Shown here: in pieces, positions 17,911-29,464 of the stretch | Position numbering within the stretch: the stretch's first letter is position 1 | How the letters are laid out: every line of letters begins with the position of its first letter | Assembly (NCBI RefSeq): GCF_003206645.1 | Contig: NZ_PZJP01000005.1 | Location: 618,904 to 682,903, forward strand | From: Salinicola aestuarinus | GTDB taxonomy: Bacteria; Pseudomonadota; Gammaproteobacteria; Pseudomonadales; Halomonadaceae | Reading direction: 5' to 3' | Length of the DNA: 64,000 nt | Program-made: the position numbers and the translations under genes | The notes under the pieces: model-generated | Told to the model about the DNA's origin: nothing | Database searches by the model: none | The model's input: only the letters and a program-made list of their open reading frames with translations

Positions 17911-19224
17911 TTGGACTCGCGCTTTCCTTTCGTCGACTGGTTCCGTAACTCCTCGCCCTATATCAACGCCCATCGAGGCAAGACCTTTGTCGTCCTGATC
18001 GAGGGGGAGGCGATGACGTCCTCGCGCTCGGATCAGCTCCTGCAGGACATGGCGCTGCTGCACACCCTCGGCGTGCGTCTGGTGATCGTCTTCGGTATTC
18101 GGCCGCAGGTGAGCGCCGCGCTCGATGCCGACGGCGTGACCCCCTATCGGACCGACGGACGCTGGGTGGCGACGCGCCAGATCATGGACCACGTCGAACG
18201 GATCGCGGCGCGTCAGCGGCTCGATCTCGAGGCCAAGCTCTCGCTGGGCCTGCCCAACACGCCGCTGCACGGCACCGAGCTCACCGCCGTGTCGGGCAAT
18301 CTCGTCACCGCCAAGCCGCTCGGCGTTCGTGCCGGGGTCGACTTCGACCATAGCGGTGAAGTTCGTCGGGTACGCGCCCCCGCCATTCAGACACTGCTCG
18401 ACGGTGGCAACCTCGTGCTGCTGCCGCCGCTTGGCTACTCCCGCACCGGCGAGGTGTTCGATCTCGATGCCTCCGAAATCGCCCAGCACGTGGCGATTTC
18501 GCTGGGGGCGGACAAACTCGTGCTGCTTGGCGAATCCGCCGGGCTGCATGACGATGGCGGTCAGCTACAGCGCCAGCTGTCGCCGAGCGAGGCGGAGTCC
18601 TTGCGGGCGCAGTCGGAAGCGGGCAGCGAACAGTGGCGTCACCTTGGCGCGGCCTGTGAAGCGGCCCGCCACGGCGTCGAGCGGACACACCTGCTCTCCT
18701 GGCACGACCATGATGCGCTGCTGGGCGAACTCTTCACGCGTGACGGGGTGGGCACCATGATCACCCAGAATCGCTACGAGCAGCTACGCCAGGCAGTGCT
18801 CGACGACGTCGGGGGGCTGCTGGCACTGCTGCAGCCGCTCGAGCACAGCGGCATGCTGGTGTCGCGGACCCGCGAGCGGCTCGAACACGACATTGACGAC
18901 TACGTGGTGATCGAGCGTGACGGCATGGTGATCGGCTGTGCCGCGCTGCACGGCTACGCCGACAACGCCATGGGTGAACTCGCCTGTCTGGCGGTGCACG
19001 ATGACTATCGCCGAGGATCGCGAGGCGAAACCCTGCTCGCCGAGGTCGAGCGGCGCGCCCGACGGGCCGGTCTGTCCCAGCTCTTTGCGCTCACTACTCA
19101 CACGACCCACTGGTTCTTCGAGCGGGGTTTCGCGCTCGGTGAGCTCGGCTCGCTGCCGGCGGGCAAGCGCGAGGCCTACAACCAGGCCAGGGGCTCCAAA
19201 GTCCTTGTGAAGTCACTCCGATAG
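17911..19224 (+). CDS. argA: Amino-acid N-acetyltransferase (N-acetylglutamate synthase)
   Basis: A 437-residue protein with the ArgA architecture: an amino-acid-kinase-like domain (about 1-285), which binds arginine for feedback inhibition, and a C-terminal GNAT acetyltransferase domain (about 295-437, GCAALHGYADNAMGELACLAVHDDYR then RRGSRGETLL, the acetyl-CoA loop). It makes N-acetylglutamate, the first step of arginine biosynthesis. The start appears to be TTG at 17911, since no ATG or GTG gives the conserved N-terminus FVDWFRNSSPYINAHRGKTF. A -10-like TATAGT lies at 17873-17878. It is a single-gene unit followed by a 0.9-kb region. Confidence 0.95.
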   Translation: MDSRFPFVDWFRNSSPYINAHRGKTFVVLIEGEAMTSSRSDQLLQDMALLHTLGVRLVIVFGIRPQVSAALDADGVTPYRTDGRWVATRQIMDHVERIAARQRLDLEAKLSLGLPNTPLHGTELTAVSGNLVTAKPLGVRAGVDFDHSGEVRRVRAPAIQTLLDGGNLVLLPPLGYSRTGEVFDLDASEIAQHVAISLGADKLVLLGESAGLHDDGGQLQRQLSPSEAESLRAQSEAGSEQWRHLGAACEAARHGVERTHLLSWHDHDALLGELFTRDGVGTMITQNRYEQLRQAVLDDVGGLLALLQPLEHSGMLVSRTRERLEHDIDDYVVIERDGMVIGCAALHGYADNAMGELACLAVHDDYRRGSRGETLLAEVERRARRAGLSQLFALTTHTTHWFFERGFALGELGSLPAGKREAYNQARGSKVLVKSLR

Positions 19225-19249
19225 CGCGTAACGCGCCGCCTATCGCGGT

Positions 19250-19267
19250 TGTCGCCAATCGGAGACA
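19250..19267. promoter_or_regulatory. GlrR-type operator, TGTC-N10-GACA
   Basis: A perfect TGTC-N10-GACA dyad, the form bound by the response regulator GlrR (QseF) upstream of glmY in E. coli. It lies about 190 bp before the sigma-54 promoter elements at 19440. A TGTC half-site follows at 19275-19278. The glrR homologue is encoded 3 kb downstream in the same cluster. Confidence 0.6.
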
Positions 19268-19439
19268 TGCTAAGTGTCTGTTAATAAAGCGATATTTATT
19301 TTCACGTCTTTTAGCGTCCGCATTCGGCGACGATTTTCCCGTGTCTAAGGCGGTGTTTTCGTCGCTGATCGCGTCACGTCCTTTTCCCCCGCCTCCCGTT
19401 AAGCTATAAGCTACTGAAAAATAAGCAATAACTATTTTT

Positions 19440-19455
19440 TGGCACACTCTTGGCT
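19440..19455 (+). promoter_or_regulatory. Sigma-54 promoter
   Basis: TGGCAC-N5-TGGCT with the invariant GG (19441-19442) and GC (19453-19454) separated by exactly 10 bases, as RpoN promoters require. There is one mismatch in the -12 box. The expected transcription start is near 19466 on the plus strand. An AT-rich stretch just upstream could hold a bending-protein site. The nearest plus-strand protein gene starts 660 bp away and a strong terminator intervenes, so the product should be a non-coding RNA or a very small protein. Confidence 0.62.
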
Positions 19456-19465
19456 ATAGTATTTG

Positions 19466-19926
19466 ACGAGAGCAGGCGGGGTGATGCTGATCACGTCAGT
19501 GCCTGGCGTCGCCGGAAACGGTTGCCGTCACCACTCCGGCTTCTGCTCACGCGATAGGCGACTCAGGTTGCGATGAGACGGGTGCAGCCCTCGGGGCATG
19601 GAGACGCACTTTAGGGCATGGATGCTCTGGCATGGATGCCTCCCCTTCGATTCACGATCCCCGATGCGGGAAGAATCGAATGGCGGGACGAATCAAGTCC
19701 GGACGTGGGTCAACAATGACCGACGACCGGCAGGAACCAAGGCCGGCGAGTGATCGCCACGAGACGAGACGCCCCTGAATGGCAGCAGTCGACTCTCCGC
19801 TTTGGGGGCCCTCGGGCCCGATGGAACGCCTTCGAACAGCTGATTCAGGCAGTTATTCAAGGGCGTTTTGACTGACCCTTCAGTTCCCTGCGTACCTTGG
19901 GCCGGCTCTTGCCGGCCCATTTTTTT
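19466..19926 (+). ncRNA. Candidate GlmY-like regulatory RNA upstream of glrK
   Basis: The segment is bounded by a sigma-54 promoter and a strong intrinsic terminator on the same strand and carries no normal-sized gene. It lies where E. coli has glmY, directly before glrK-qseG-glrR; there GlrR and sigma-54 drive the GlmY small RNA that controls glucosamine-6-phosphate synthase. I see no clear sequence match to enterobacterial GlmY or GlmZ, and ~460 nt is longer than GlmY (~180 nt), so processing or an internal end is possible. A structured element is visible at 19646-19680 (TTCGATT / AATCGAA enclosing CCCG-ATG-CGGG). A short open frame (GTG at 19750, stop at 19873) ends just before the terminator and leaves open a small-protein alternative. 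Confidence 0.45.
19899..19926 (+). terminator. Strong intrinsic terminator
   Basis: An 8-bp GC-only stem GGGCCGGC / GCCGGCCC with loop TCTT is followed by ATTTTTTT on the plus strand. It is a textbook terminator with no annotated-size gene before it, which points to an unseen transcript upstream. It also isolates the glrK operon from argA. Confidence 0.88.
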
Positions 19927-20125
19927 GCCCGGTTTTCGAGGCACCATTCCGTCGAACCCGCAAAGGTTCATCCCCTGACCGCAGGGGTTAACGCCTTGCC
20001 TCCGACCAATGAATGCCGTCTCCGGTCCCCCACAGTGACGCCAGCAAAAATGGGCAGCGTGATTAAATGTTATTCTTGCGTACCGACCCATGAGCCGCAT
20101 CGGCTTTCTGCCCAGAGTCCTTGTC

Positions 20126-21640
20126 ATGTCCACCGAGCTCTCCCGACGCTGGCGCCCGCGCTCGTTGATGCAATTGGTGATGCTGGCGTTCGCTGTTGTC
20201 ATGTTACCCATCGCGGTGCTGATGTTTCAGGCCGGCGAAGCGCTGTCCGAACTGTCGGCGCTGGCCAATCAGAGTGCCCGACAGGCGGTCGAAGAGACCC
20301 GCCGTTCTCGCATGCTCAGTTCGCTGGCGCTGCAGATGGAGCGCAGTGCTCGCCAGTACGCGGTCATCGAGGAGCCGGGCCTGCGTGATATCTACGAAGA
20401 CAAGTCGAACCAGTTCGGCCGGCTTCTCGATCAGCATGAAGCGCTGATGCGCGACGACCCGGACTACCGCTCGCTGGTCTCGCGCTACCAGTCGCTCAAG
20501 GTCCTGCCGGAAATGCCGACCGACTCGATGGCGCCGTTTCTCGAGCGCTTCTCCGACTTCGGCGCCGAGGCCGACGCCGTCCGCGACAAGACCAACGGTT
20601 TGATCGACACGCGGATCAATGCGATCCGGGACAGGGCGGATACAGTTCGCGCCAGGCTTTGGATGCAGACTGCCGCACTGGTCTCTGCGAGCCTGATGCT
20701 GATGCTCTTCTTTACCTGGCTGATCACTCGACCGATTCGTCAGCTCGAGCGGCGCATCTTCACGTTGGGTAGCAGCGAGCGGGACGCGGGCGTCGTACGG
20801 ATTCAGGGGCCGGCAGAGCTGGTTCATCTCGGCGACCGGCTGGACTGGCTGGCCAACCGGCTCAACGAGCTCGAAGCCCAGAAGCGTGAGTTTCTTCGCC
20901 ACATGTCGCACGAGCTGAAGACGCCGCTGGCGAGCATTCGCGAGGGCACGGCGCTGCTGTCGGATCGCATTGCCGGCGATCTCAATGCCCGGCAGGACGA
21001 GATTCTCGGCCTGATCGACGACAACGGCCAGGAGCTACAGACATTGATCGAGCAGCTGCTCGATTACAATCTGCTCCAGAGCGGGCACCGAATGAACGTG
21101 TCGCAGTTCGACATCGCCACCGTCGTGCAGGAGGTGTTGTCGAAGCATCGCCTGGCGCTCGACAACAAGGGGATGACGCTGACCGCTCCGCATCAGCCCT
21201 GTCAGTGGCAGGCAGATTGCGAGCGCAGCGCGCGAATTATCGATAACCTGATCTCCAATGCCATCGCCTATGGCGAGGATGGTGGCAAGCTGATCGTGCG
21301 CGTGGCGCATCGCTACGACTGGCTGTCGGTGGAAGTGGCGAACAGCGGCGAGGCAATCGCGGAACACGATCGCGAACATCTCTTCAAGCCGTTCTATCAG
21401 GGCAGTGCGCGGCGCAAAGGGCCGCTCAAAGGCTCGGGAATCGGGCTGTCGGTGGCCGCCGACTGCGCGCGACTGCAGGGGGGCGATCTCGCGCTGGTCG
21501 ACGACGCTGAACTGCCGGTCTGCTTTCGGCTGACGCTACCCTGGGTGGATTTGCCGACGACGGCACAGCAACACGAGACCGACGAGAACGCCGGTTCCCG
21601 GGCTCTCGAACGAGACGACACACACGACACATGGCTTTGA
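20126..21640 (+). CDS. glrK: GlrK/QseE-type sensor histidine kinase
   Basis: A membrane histidine kinase of 504 residues, counted from the ATG at 20126. This start is preferred over 20090 because the following RSLMQLVMLAFAVVMLP region lies at the same distance from the N-terminus in enterobacterial GlrK. Transmembrane helix 1 is at about residues 12-32. A helical periplasmic domain follows, then helix 2 (about 187-208), a HAMP-like linker and the HisKA motif RHMSHELKTPLASIREG. The ATPase has NLISNAIAYG and GSGIGLSVAADCARLQGG. GlrK phosphorylates GlrR in response to envelope-related signals. The lipoprotein gene qseG follows 7 bases later and glrR after that, the standard gene order. Confidence 0.9.
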   Translation: MSTELSRRWRPRSLMQLVMLAFAVVMLPIAVLMFQAGEALSELSALANQSARQAVEETRRSRMLSSLALQMERSARQYAVIEEPGLRDIYEDKSNQFGRLLDQHEALMRDDPDYRSLVSRYQSLKVLPEMPTDSMAPFLERFSDFGAEADAVRDKTNGLIDTRINAIRDRADTVRARLWMQTAALVSASLMLMLFFTWLITRPIRQLERRIFTLGSSERDAGVVRIQGPAELVHLGDRLDWLANRLNELEAQKREFLRHMSHELKTPLASIREGTALLSDRIAGDLNARQDEILGLIDDNGQELQTLIEQLLDYNLLQSGHRMNVSQFDIATVVQEVLSKHRLALDNKGMTLTAPHQPCQWQADCERSARIIDNLISNAIAYGEDGGKLIVRVAHRYDWLSVEVANSGEAIAEHDREHLFKPFYQGSARRKGPLKGSGIGLSVAADCARLQGGDLALVDDAELPVCFRLTLPWVDLPTTAQQHETDENAGSRALERDDTHDTWL

Positions 21641-21647
21641 TAACGCA

Positions 21648-22190
21648 ATGATGGGAATAACGAGAGTCGTAGTGATCGCCGCCATTTTGGCGGTCGTCAC
21701 CGGCTGCCAGTCGCTGCCGGAGCAGGCGGTGCCGCGCGGCTGCGGAGAGATTCCGCGCTTTGCCGACAACGTCTGCCTGCTCGACACCTGGGTGGCCTTT
21801 GGCCTTGAGTCCCAGCGCGGCGACGCGATGTGGCGCCAGACGCACCTGCGCGCGCTCAAGGGCATGCAGCCCGAGCGCAAGGCGGCCCGTGCCGTGGTGC
21901 TCGGCGAGGGGAGCCCCGCCGAGTGGGCGCAGGCCTCCGAGCTCTACAAGGCGAGCATTGACGAGGCGCCGCCTCGACTGCAGCCGCTGCTGCGGCAATG
22001 GCTCAACGCGCTGGAAGCGCGCCGGCGTCTTGAATCGCAATCCGCAGCGGCGCCCACCGCGGCAGCGTCCGGCGGTCAGATGCAGGCGTTGAAGCGGGAG
22101 AACCAGAGACTCAAGCAGCAGCTCGAAACGGTTTCCGCCAAGCTCGAGGCGCTCACCGATATCGAGCGAACGATCAACGCACGCGAGTGA
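21648..22190 (+). CDS. qseG: QseG-like outer-membrane lipoprotein
   Basis: A 180-residue lipoprotein. The signal peptide ends in a lipobox, VVTGC (Cys at about residue 19). The mature part is helical with repeated charged residues, and the last ~45 residues form a coiled coil (MQALKRENQRLKQQLETV). Position between glrK and glrR is that of QseG, which interacts with the kinase GlrK in E. coli and promotes its activity. Primary sequence similarity to QseG is weak by eye, so the name rests on lipoprotein character, size and position. The terminal codons are duplicated just downstream (see repeat at 22169-22235). Confidence 0.72.
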   Translation: MMGITRVVVIAAILAVVTGCQSLPEQAVPRGCGEIPRFADNVCLLDTWVAFGLESQRGDAMWRQTHLRALKGMQPERKAARAVVLGEGSPAEWAQASELYKASIDEAPPRLQPLLRQWLNALEARRRLESQSAAAPTAAASGGQMQALKRENQRLKQQLETVSAKLEALTDIERTINARE

Positions 22191-22235
22191 ACGTTTGGGT
22201 CACGCAAGATAACGGTCAACGCACGCGAGTGACCG
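22169..22235. repeat. 25-bp direct repeat at the 3' end of qseG
   Basis: A 25-base block at 22169-22193 covering the last codons and stop of qseG recurs at 22211-22235 with two mismatches (42-bp offset; shared core TCAACGCACGCGAGTGA). It looks like a local duplication of the gene end. A weaker third copy of the core (CGTACGCGAATGG) follows near 22241. Confidence 0.7.
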
Positions 22236-22555
22236 ATCCACGTACGCGAATGGCGGCTCGAGGCATGAGCGTAAGCGGTGGAACGCAACCGTCAGTGAGT
22301 GGTCACTGTTTCTGTGTGACTCTTAAAACGGCGTCAGTGAACGTTTACTTCGAATAGAGTCATGACTCGCTCGGGCCCCGCGACGCCTGGAGTGAGGAAA
22401 ACACCACGAGCGTGTGTCGACACCTGATCGACGCGCGCTCGTCGACGTCACCGACCGTTCCGCCGTGACCCGGCGGGCGAGTCAACGCCGCCGGCGTCAC
22501 CCGCCGGATTCGGCACCCGGGCTGCGGCCCGGCGATGGCAAGAGGTACCCAACCG
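22236..22555 (+). other. qseG-glrR spacer
   Basis: About 360 bp separate the qseG stop from the chosen glrR start, which is long for a gene within an operon, so glrR may have its own promoter. No -35/-10 or -24/-12 pair stands out clearly. Open frames here lack protein character. Confidence 0.4.
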
Positions 22556-23977
<1,422 letters not shown>

Positions 23978-24078
23978 ACCCGGCCACTCGGGGCAGCGCT
24001 TGGAGTTGCCTCGCGCCAGGGGTAAAAGCCGCTGACGCGTGACGCCCAAAGACGCGTTGAGCAAAAAAAAAGTGTCGA

Positions 24079-24129
24079 AGCCAGAAGGCTGGGGAAGCCA
24101 GAAGGTTGTGGCAGCCAGAAGGTGTTAAA
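24079..24129. repeat. 17-bp tandem repeat, three units
   Basis: AGCCAGAAGG occurs at 24079, 24096 and 24113 with an exact 17-bp period; the units diverge after the 10-base core. It lies between the glrR stop and the bidirectional terminator, so it is transcribed but untranslated. Confidence 0.8.
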
Positions 24130-24179
24130 GAGAAACGGCGCCGAGCGCGAAACGACGCTGACAGCAAAGTGGCTGTCAA

Positions 24180-24221
24180 CGCAAAAGCCCCCATCGGTGT
24201 GAGCCGGTGGGGGCTTTTGCG
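24180..24221. terminator. Bidirectional intrinsic terminator, glrR / xseA
   Basis: An 18-bp stem (left arm starts CGCAAAAGCCCCCA) with a 6-base loop lies between the convergent glrR and xseA genes. The A/T-rich base of the stem can act as a T-run for both directions. Confidence 0.88.
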
Positions 24222-24248
24222 TAAGTGAGCGATCACTTTTTATCGTCC

Positions 24249-24272
24249 AAGCGTTCAAGCGTTCAAGCGTCT
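24249..24272. repeat. 8-bp tandem repeat at the end of xseA
   Basis: AAGCGTTC is repeated twice exactly and a third time with one change (24249-24272). The block runs up to the stop codon of the minus-strand xseA gene. Confidence 0.6.
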
Positions 24273-25647
24273 AGCGCTTCAGGCGACGCTTTACCTCGAG
24301 CTTGAGTCGCCCGTCGCCGAGGCGGGCGGTGAGCGTCTGGCCGGGCTGGGTCTGACTGGCGGCGCGAATCACCTGACCGTCGTCATCCTGCAGGATGGCG
24401 TAGCCACGGCCGAGCACCGCCAGCGGGCTGACGGCATTGAGCTCGCGCGCGCCGGCCTCCAGTCGCTGGCGCGCCTGCTGTAGCTGGCGACGCTGGGCGG
24501 TCTCCAGTCGTGTTTGCAGATCGGCCACCTGTGCCCGGGTGCGGGCGAGCGTTCGCGCCGGGTCGTGGCGAGTGAAGCGCTGCGCGACCGCGGATAGGTG
24601 CTGGCGTTCGTCACCGAGCCGACGTTGCATCGCGCTGTTCAGCCGCTGCTCCAGCGTCGTCAGATGCTGACGCTGTTGAGCGAGACGCTCTCCGGGGTGA
24701 CGCAGGCGGGCGCGGAGGTGATCGAGCCGCTGCGACTCGGCGTTGGCGCGGCCCTGCCACGCTCGCACCAGCCGCGCGCGGGCCTGTTCAAGGCTCGCGG
24801 TGAGGTCGCGGCGGTCCGGTACCAGCCGTTCCGCCGCCGCCGACGGAGTGGGGGCGCGCACGTCGGCGGCGAACTCCGCCAGGGTGTGGTCCACCTCATG
24901 ACCGATTGCCGCCATCACCGGCAGCGCGGAGCGGAAGATCGCCCGCGCCAGATGCTCATCGTTGAAGGCCCACAGGTCTTCCAGACTGCCACCGCCGCGG
25001 GTGACCAGAATGGCATCGAACGGCGTGCCGTTCGGGCGTTGTGCGTCGTTTTCCGATGCGTCGCGTCGAGCCTGACGGTTGACCAGCGCCAGTGCGCGAA
25101 TCAGCGCCGGTGGCGCCTCGCGACCCTGTACCGGTACCGGGAAAACGCTGACACGCACCATCGGCCAGCGCGCCCGCAGCACCGCGAGGACGTCACAAAT
25201 CGCTGCACCGGTGGGGGACGTGATCAGCGCCAGATGTTGCGGCGGGTAGGGCAGCGGTCGCGCGTTGGCAAAGGCGCCCTCGGCCTGCAGCGTCTGCTTC
25301 AAGCGCTCGTAGGCCGCCATCAGCTCGCCTTCGCCGCTTGGCTGCACCGCCTCGACAATCAGCTGATAGTCGCCCCGCGGTTCGAAAATCGAGACTTTTC
25401 CGCGCACCCTGATGCGGTCGCCATCCTTCAACGGCGTGCGCGACAGCCCCGCGCGATTGCGGAAGAAAGCGCACTTGAGCTGCGCCTTGGCGTCCTTGAG
25501 CGAAAAGTAGATATGACCGGACGCGGGGCGCGCCAGCCCGGAGATCTCGCCCTCTACCCAGCAGTCGCCGAAGCCGCGTTCCAGCAGTTGGCGGGCCTGA
25601 CGGTTGAGGTCGCTGACGGAGATCGCCTGGGGCGTCGGGGCGGGCAT
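24271..25647 (-). CDS. xseA: Exodeoxyribonuclease VII large subunit
   Basis: A 458-residue protein, normal length for XseA. The N-terminal OB-fold DNA-binding domain (about 1-100) shows ISVSDLNRQARQLLE, WVEGEISGLARPASGHIYF and LKDAKAQLKCAFF. The catalytic core follows with ITSPTGAAICDVL, the RGGGSLEDLWAFND motif and ATPSAAAE-like PTPSAAAERLVP. A long helical region ends with the family C-terminus VLGRGYAI. With XseB it degrades single-stranded DNA. The ATG at 25647 gives the family N-terminus. The gene diverges from guaB, the order found in E. coli. Confidence 0.96.
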   Translation of the reverse strand: MPAPTPQAISVSDLNRQARQLLERGFGDCWVEGEISGLARPASGHIYFSLKDAKAQLKCAFFRNRAGLSRTPLKDGDRIRVRGKVSIFEPRGDYQLIVEAVQPSGEGELMAAYERLKQTLQAEGAFANARPLPYPPQHLALITSPTGAAICDVLAVLRARWPMVRVSVFPVPVQGREAPPALIRALALVNRQARRDASENDAQRPNGTPFDAILVTRGGGSLEDLWAFNDEHLARAIFRSALPVMAAIGHEVDHTLAEFAADVRAPTPSAAAERLVPDRRDLTASLEQARARLVRAWQGRANAESQRLDHLRARLRHPGERLAQQRQHLTTLEQRLNSAMQRRLGDERQHLSAVAQRFTRHDPARTLARTRAQVADLQTRLETAQRRQLQQARQRLEAGARELNAVSPLAVLGRGYAILQDDDGQVIRAASQTQPGQTLTARLGDGRLKLEVKRRLKR

Positions 25648-25706
25648 GGCAAGTCTCGGAACGGTCACGAAAGCGTGGCAGCGTAACACGCACGGTGGCT
25701 TCGGCG

Positions 25707-25735
25707 TTGAGTGGGTGTCGTCAAATGTCTATAAT
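25707..25735 (+). promoter_or_regulatory. Sigma-70 promoter of guaB
   Basis: TTGAGT (25707-25712) and a perfect TATAAT (25730-25735) are separated by 17 bases, about 105 bp upstream of guaB and in the xseA-guaB divergent region. Confidence 0.75.
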
Positions 25736-25781
25736 GCGCGATTAACTTTTCGCACCACCCGCCGAGCCGTATCCAGCCTAA

Positions 25782-27311
<1,530 letters not shown>

Positions 27312-27429
27312 TGAACCCTCTGCGCTCGCTCGGGCTTTGTTGAACGTCGGCTCGCCTGAGCATCGCTCGAAGGGTTTCTTTCCATGGTTGAGTTCATCTT
27401 GTATGGGCTCGGCCATGGAATCAGTTTCT

Positions 27430-27615
27430 AGCCATTTCCGGCTTCATCAGCGGCGCCCAGGCTCCGTCTGAAACGTTGACGAGCGAAGTCCAGGCAAGGC
27501 GAAAATTGAAGAAAGAGCGGAGTTTACGGTTGTAAATGAGCATCTTGAGACAATTTTCAACGCTGTATGGACAAGCGCAGTCGCTTTTCAGGCTGAGTCT
27601 GCAAGCGCCGCTGCT
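27430..27615. repeat. Palindromic repeat element in the guaB-guaA spacer
   Basis: The 335-bp spacer between guaB and guaA has no gene but a block of sequence with large imperfect dyad symmetry: GAAAATTG (about 27500) pairs with CAATTTTC (about 27553), and GTTTAC with GTAAAT around a centre near 27529. The block looks unlike the surrounding GC-rich sequence. It resembles dispersed intergenic repeats I recall from halomonads, but I cannot confirm that here. It may fold in RNA and alter guaA expression. Confidence 0.5.
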
Positions 27616-27646
27616 TGTTTAAGCACTACATCTCAGGGCCCATTCG

Positions 27647-29221
27647 ATGACCGACATCCATTCGCACAAGATCCTGATTCTCGACTTCGGCTCCCAGTAC
27701 ACGCAGCTGATTGCTCGCCGCGTGCGTGAGCTCGGCGTCTACTCCGAAGTGCGCGCCTTCGACATCACCGAAGACGAGATCCGCGAATACAACCCCAACG
27801 GCATCATCCTCTCCGGTGGGCCGGAGTCGGTGGCCGAGCTGGACTCCCCGCGCGCGCCGCAGTGCGTGTTCGAGATGGGCCTGCCGGTACTCGGCATCTG
27901 CTACGGCATGCAGGTGATGGCGGAGCAGCTTGGCGGCGCCACCGAAGGCTCCGACAAGCGCGAGTTCGGCTATGCCCAGATCAGCGTGGCGGCGGAAGAC
28001 GACCTGCTCGGCGGCATCAAGGACCACATCGGCGAGCGCGGCGACGCCCTGCTCGACGTCTGGATGAGCCACGGCGACAAGGTCGCCCGCGTGCCCGAGG
28101 CGTTCGAAGTGACCGCCTCCACCCCGAGCTGCCCCATCGCCGCCATGAGCTGGGCGGAGAAGCGCCTCTACGCAGTGCAGTTCCACCCGGAAGTGACCCA
28201 CACGACCCAGGGCCAGCGGATTCTCGAGCGCTTCGTGCTCGAGATCTGCGGCTGCGAGACGCTCTGGACGCCGGCGAAGATCATCGAAGACCTCGCCGAG
28301 CGCGTGCGTGAACAGGTCGGCGACCGCCACGTCTTGCTGGGTCTCTCCGGCGGCGTGGACTCCTCCGTCGTTGCCGCGCTGCTGCACAAGGCGATCGGCG
28401 ATCAGCTCACCTGCGTCTTCGTCGACAACGGCCTGCTGCGCAAGGACGAAGGCGAGCAGGTGATGGACACCTTCGCCCAGCACATGGGCGTGCGAGTGAT
28501 CCGCGTCGATGCCGAAGACGAGTTCCTCGGCAAGCTGGAAGGGGAGAACGACCCCGAGGCCAAGCGCAAGATCATCGGCAACACTTTCATCGATGTCTTC
28601 GACCGCGAAGCCGCCAAGATCGACGGCGTCGAGTTCCTCGCTCAGGGCACCATCTACCCGGACGTGATCGAATCCGCCGCCAGCAAGACCGGCAAGGCGC
28701 ACGTGATCAAGTCGCACCACAACGTGGGCGGTCTGCCGGAGACAATGAAGCTCAAGCTGGTCGAACCGCTGCGGGAACTGTTCAAGGACGAAGTGCGCAA
28801 GCTCGGCCTCGAACTCGGCCTGCCCTACGACATGGTCTACCGTCACCCCTTCCCGGGGCCGGGCCTCGGCGTGCGCATTTTGGGTGAAGTGAAGAAGGAG
28901 TACGCCGACATCCTGCGGGAAGCCGACGCCATCTTCATCGAAGAGCTGCACAACTTCGACTGGTACCACAAGACCAGCCAGGCGTTCGCCGTCTTTCTGC
29001 CGGTGAAATCGGTTGGCGTCGTCGGTGACGGCCGCCGCTACGAATGGGTCATCGCCATTCGCGCCGTCGAGACCATTGACTTCATGACCGCCCGCTGGGC
29101 CCACCTGCCGTATGAGCTGCTGGAGAAGGTCTCCGGAAGAATCATCAACGAGATCAGTGGCGTATCGCGCGTGACCTACGACGTCAGCAGCAAGCCGCCC
29201 GCGACGATCGAGTGGGAGTGA
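27647..29221 (+). CDS. guaA: GMP synthase (glutamine-hydrolysing)
   Basis: A 524-residue two-domain amidotransferase, full length. The class I glutaminase domain (about 1-200) has ILSGGPESV, the nucleophile elbow GICYGMQ and FHPEVTHT. The ATP-pyrophosphatase domain has the P-loop [15 protein letters not shown]. The C-terminal dimerisation domain contains [17 protein letters not shown] and ends KPPATIEWE, the conserved GuaA terminus. It converts XMP to GMP using glutamine and ATP. Confidence 0.98.
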   Translation: MTDIHSHKILILDFGSQYTQLIARRVRELGVYSEVRAFDITEDEIREYNPNGIILSGGPESVAELDSPRAPQCVFEMGLPVLGICYGMQVMAEQLGGATEGSDKREFGYAQISVAAEDDLLGGIKDHIGERGDALLDVWMSHGDKVARVPEAFEVTASTPSCPIAAMSWAEKRLYAVQFHPEVTHTTQGQRILERFVLEICGCETLWTPAKIIEDLAERVREQVGDRHVLLGLSGGVDSSVVAALLHKAIGDQLTCVFVDNGLLRKDEGEQVMDTFAQHMGVRVIRVDAEDEFLGKLEGENDPEAKRKIIGNTFIDVFDREAAKIDGVEFLAQGTIYPDVIESAASKTGKAHVIKSHHNVGGLPETMKLKLVEPLRELFKDEVRKLGLELGLPYDMVYRHPFPGPGLGVRILGEVKKEYADILREADAIFIEELHNFDWYHKTSQAFAVFLPVKSVGVVGDGRRYEWVIAIRAVETIDFMTARWAHLPYELLEKVSGRIINEISGVSRVTYDVSSKPPATIEWE

Positions 29222-29230
29222 GGTTTAAAT

Positions 29231-29287
29231 TGTAGGTTTTTTCCTACAAACCTGTAAGTAAAAAGCCCGCCATTGAGCGGGTTTTTT
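29231..29287 (+). terminator. Double hairpin terminator after guaA
   Basis: Two hairpins follow the guaA stop: TGTAGG-TTTTTT-CCTACA at 29231-29248, and a GC stem CCCGC / GCGGG at 29266-29281 followed by TTTTTT. The second is a normal intrinsic terminator. Confidence 0.85.
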
Positions 29288-29464
29288 CATGAATTAATGC
29301 CCCTGTCGACAACGGCTGCTGACCAATAAAATTATTTTCATTTGATGCCTAAAGAAGTGCAAGAAAGGGTCGTTATTCGACAGGAACTTGCGCTTTGAAG
29401 GTGCGCGCATTGCGTTCACGAAGGCCTTAAAGAGCCTACCTGCACTTCAAGAGAACGTTGATTA

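Noticed and set aside
19693-20211. A 172-codon minus-strand frame across the terminator before glrK
   Set aside because: It reads through a strong plus-strand terminator, has no ribosome binding site and resembles no protein; the region is better explained by a regulatory RNA.
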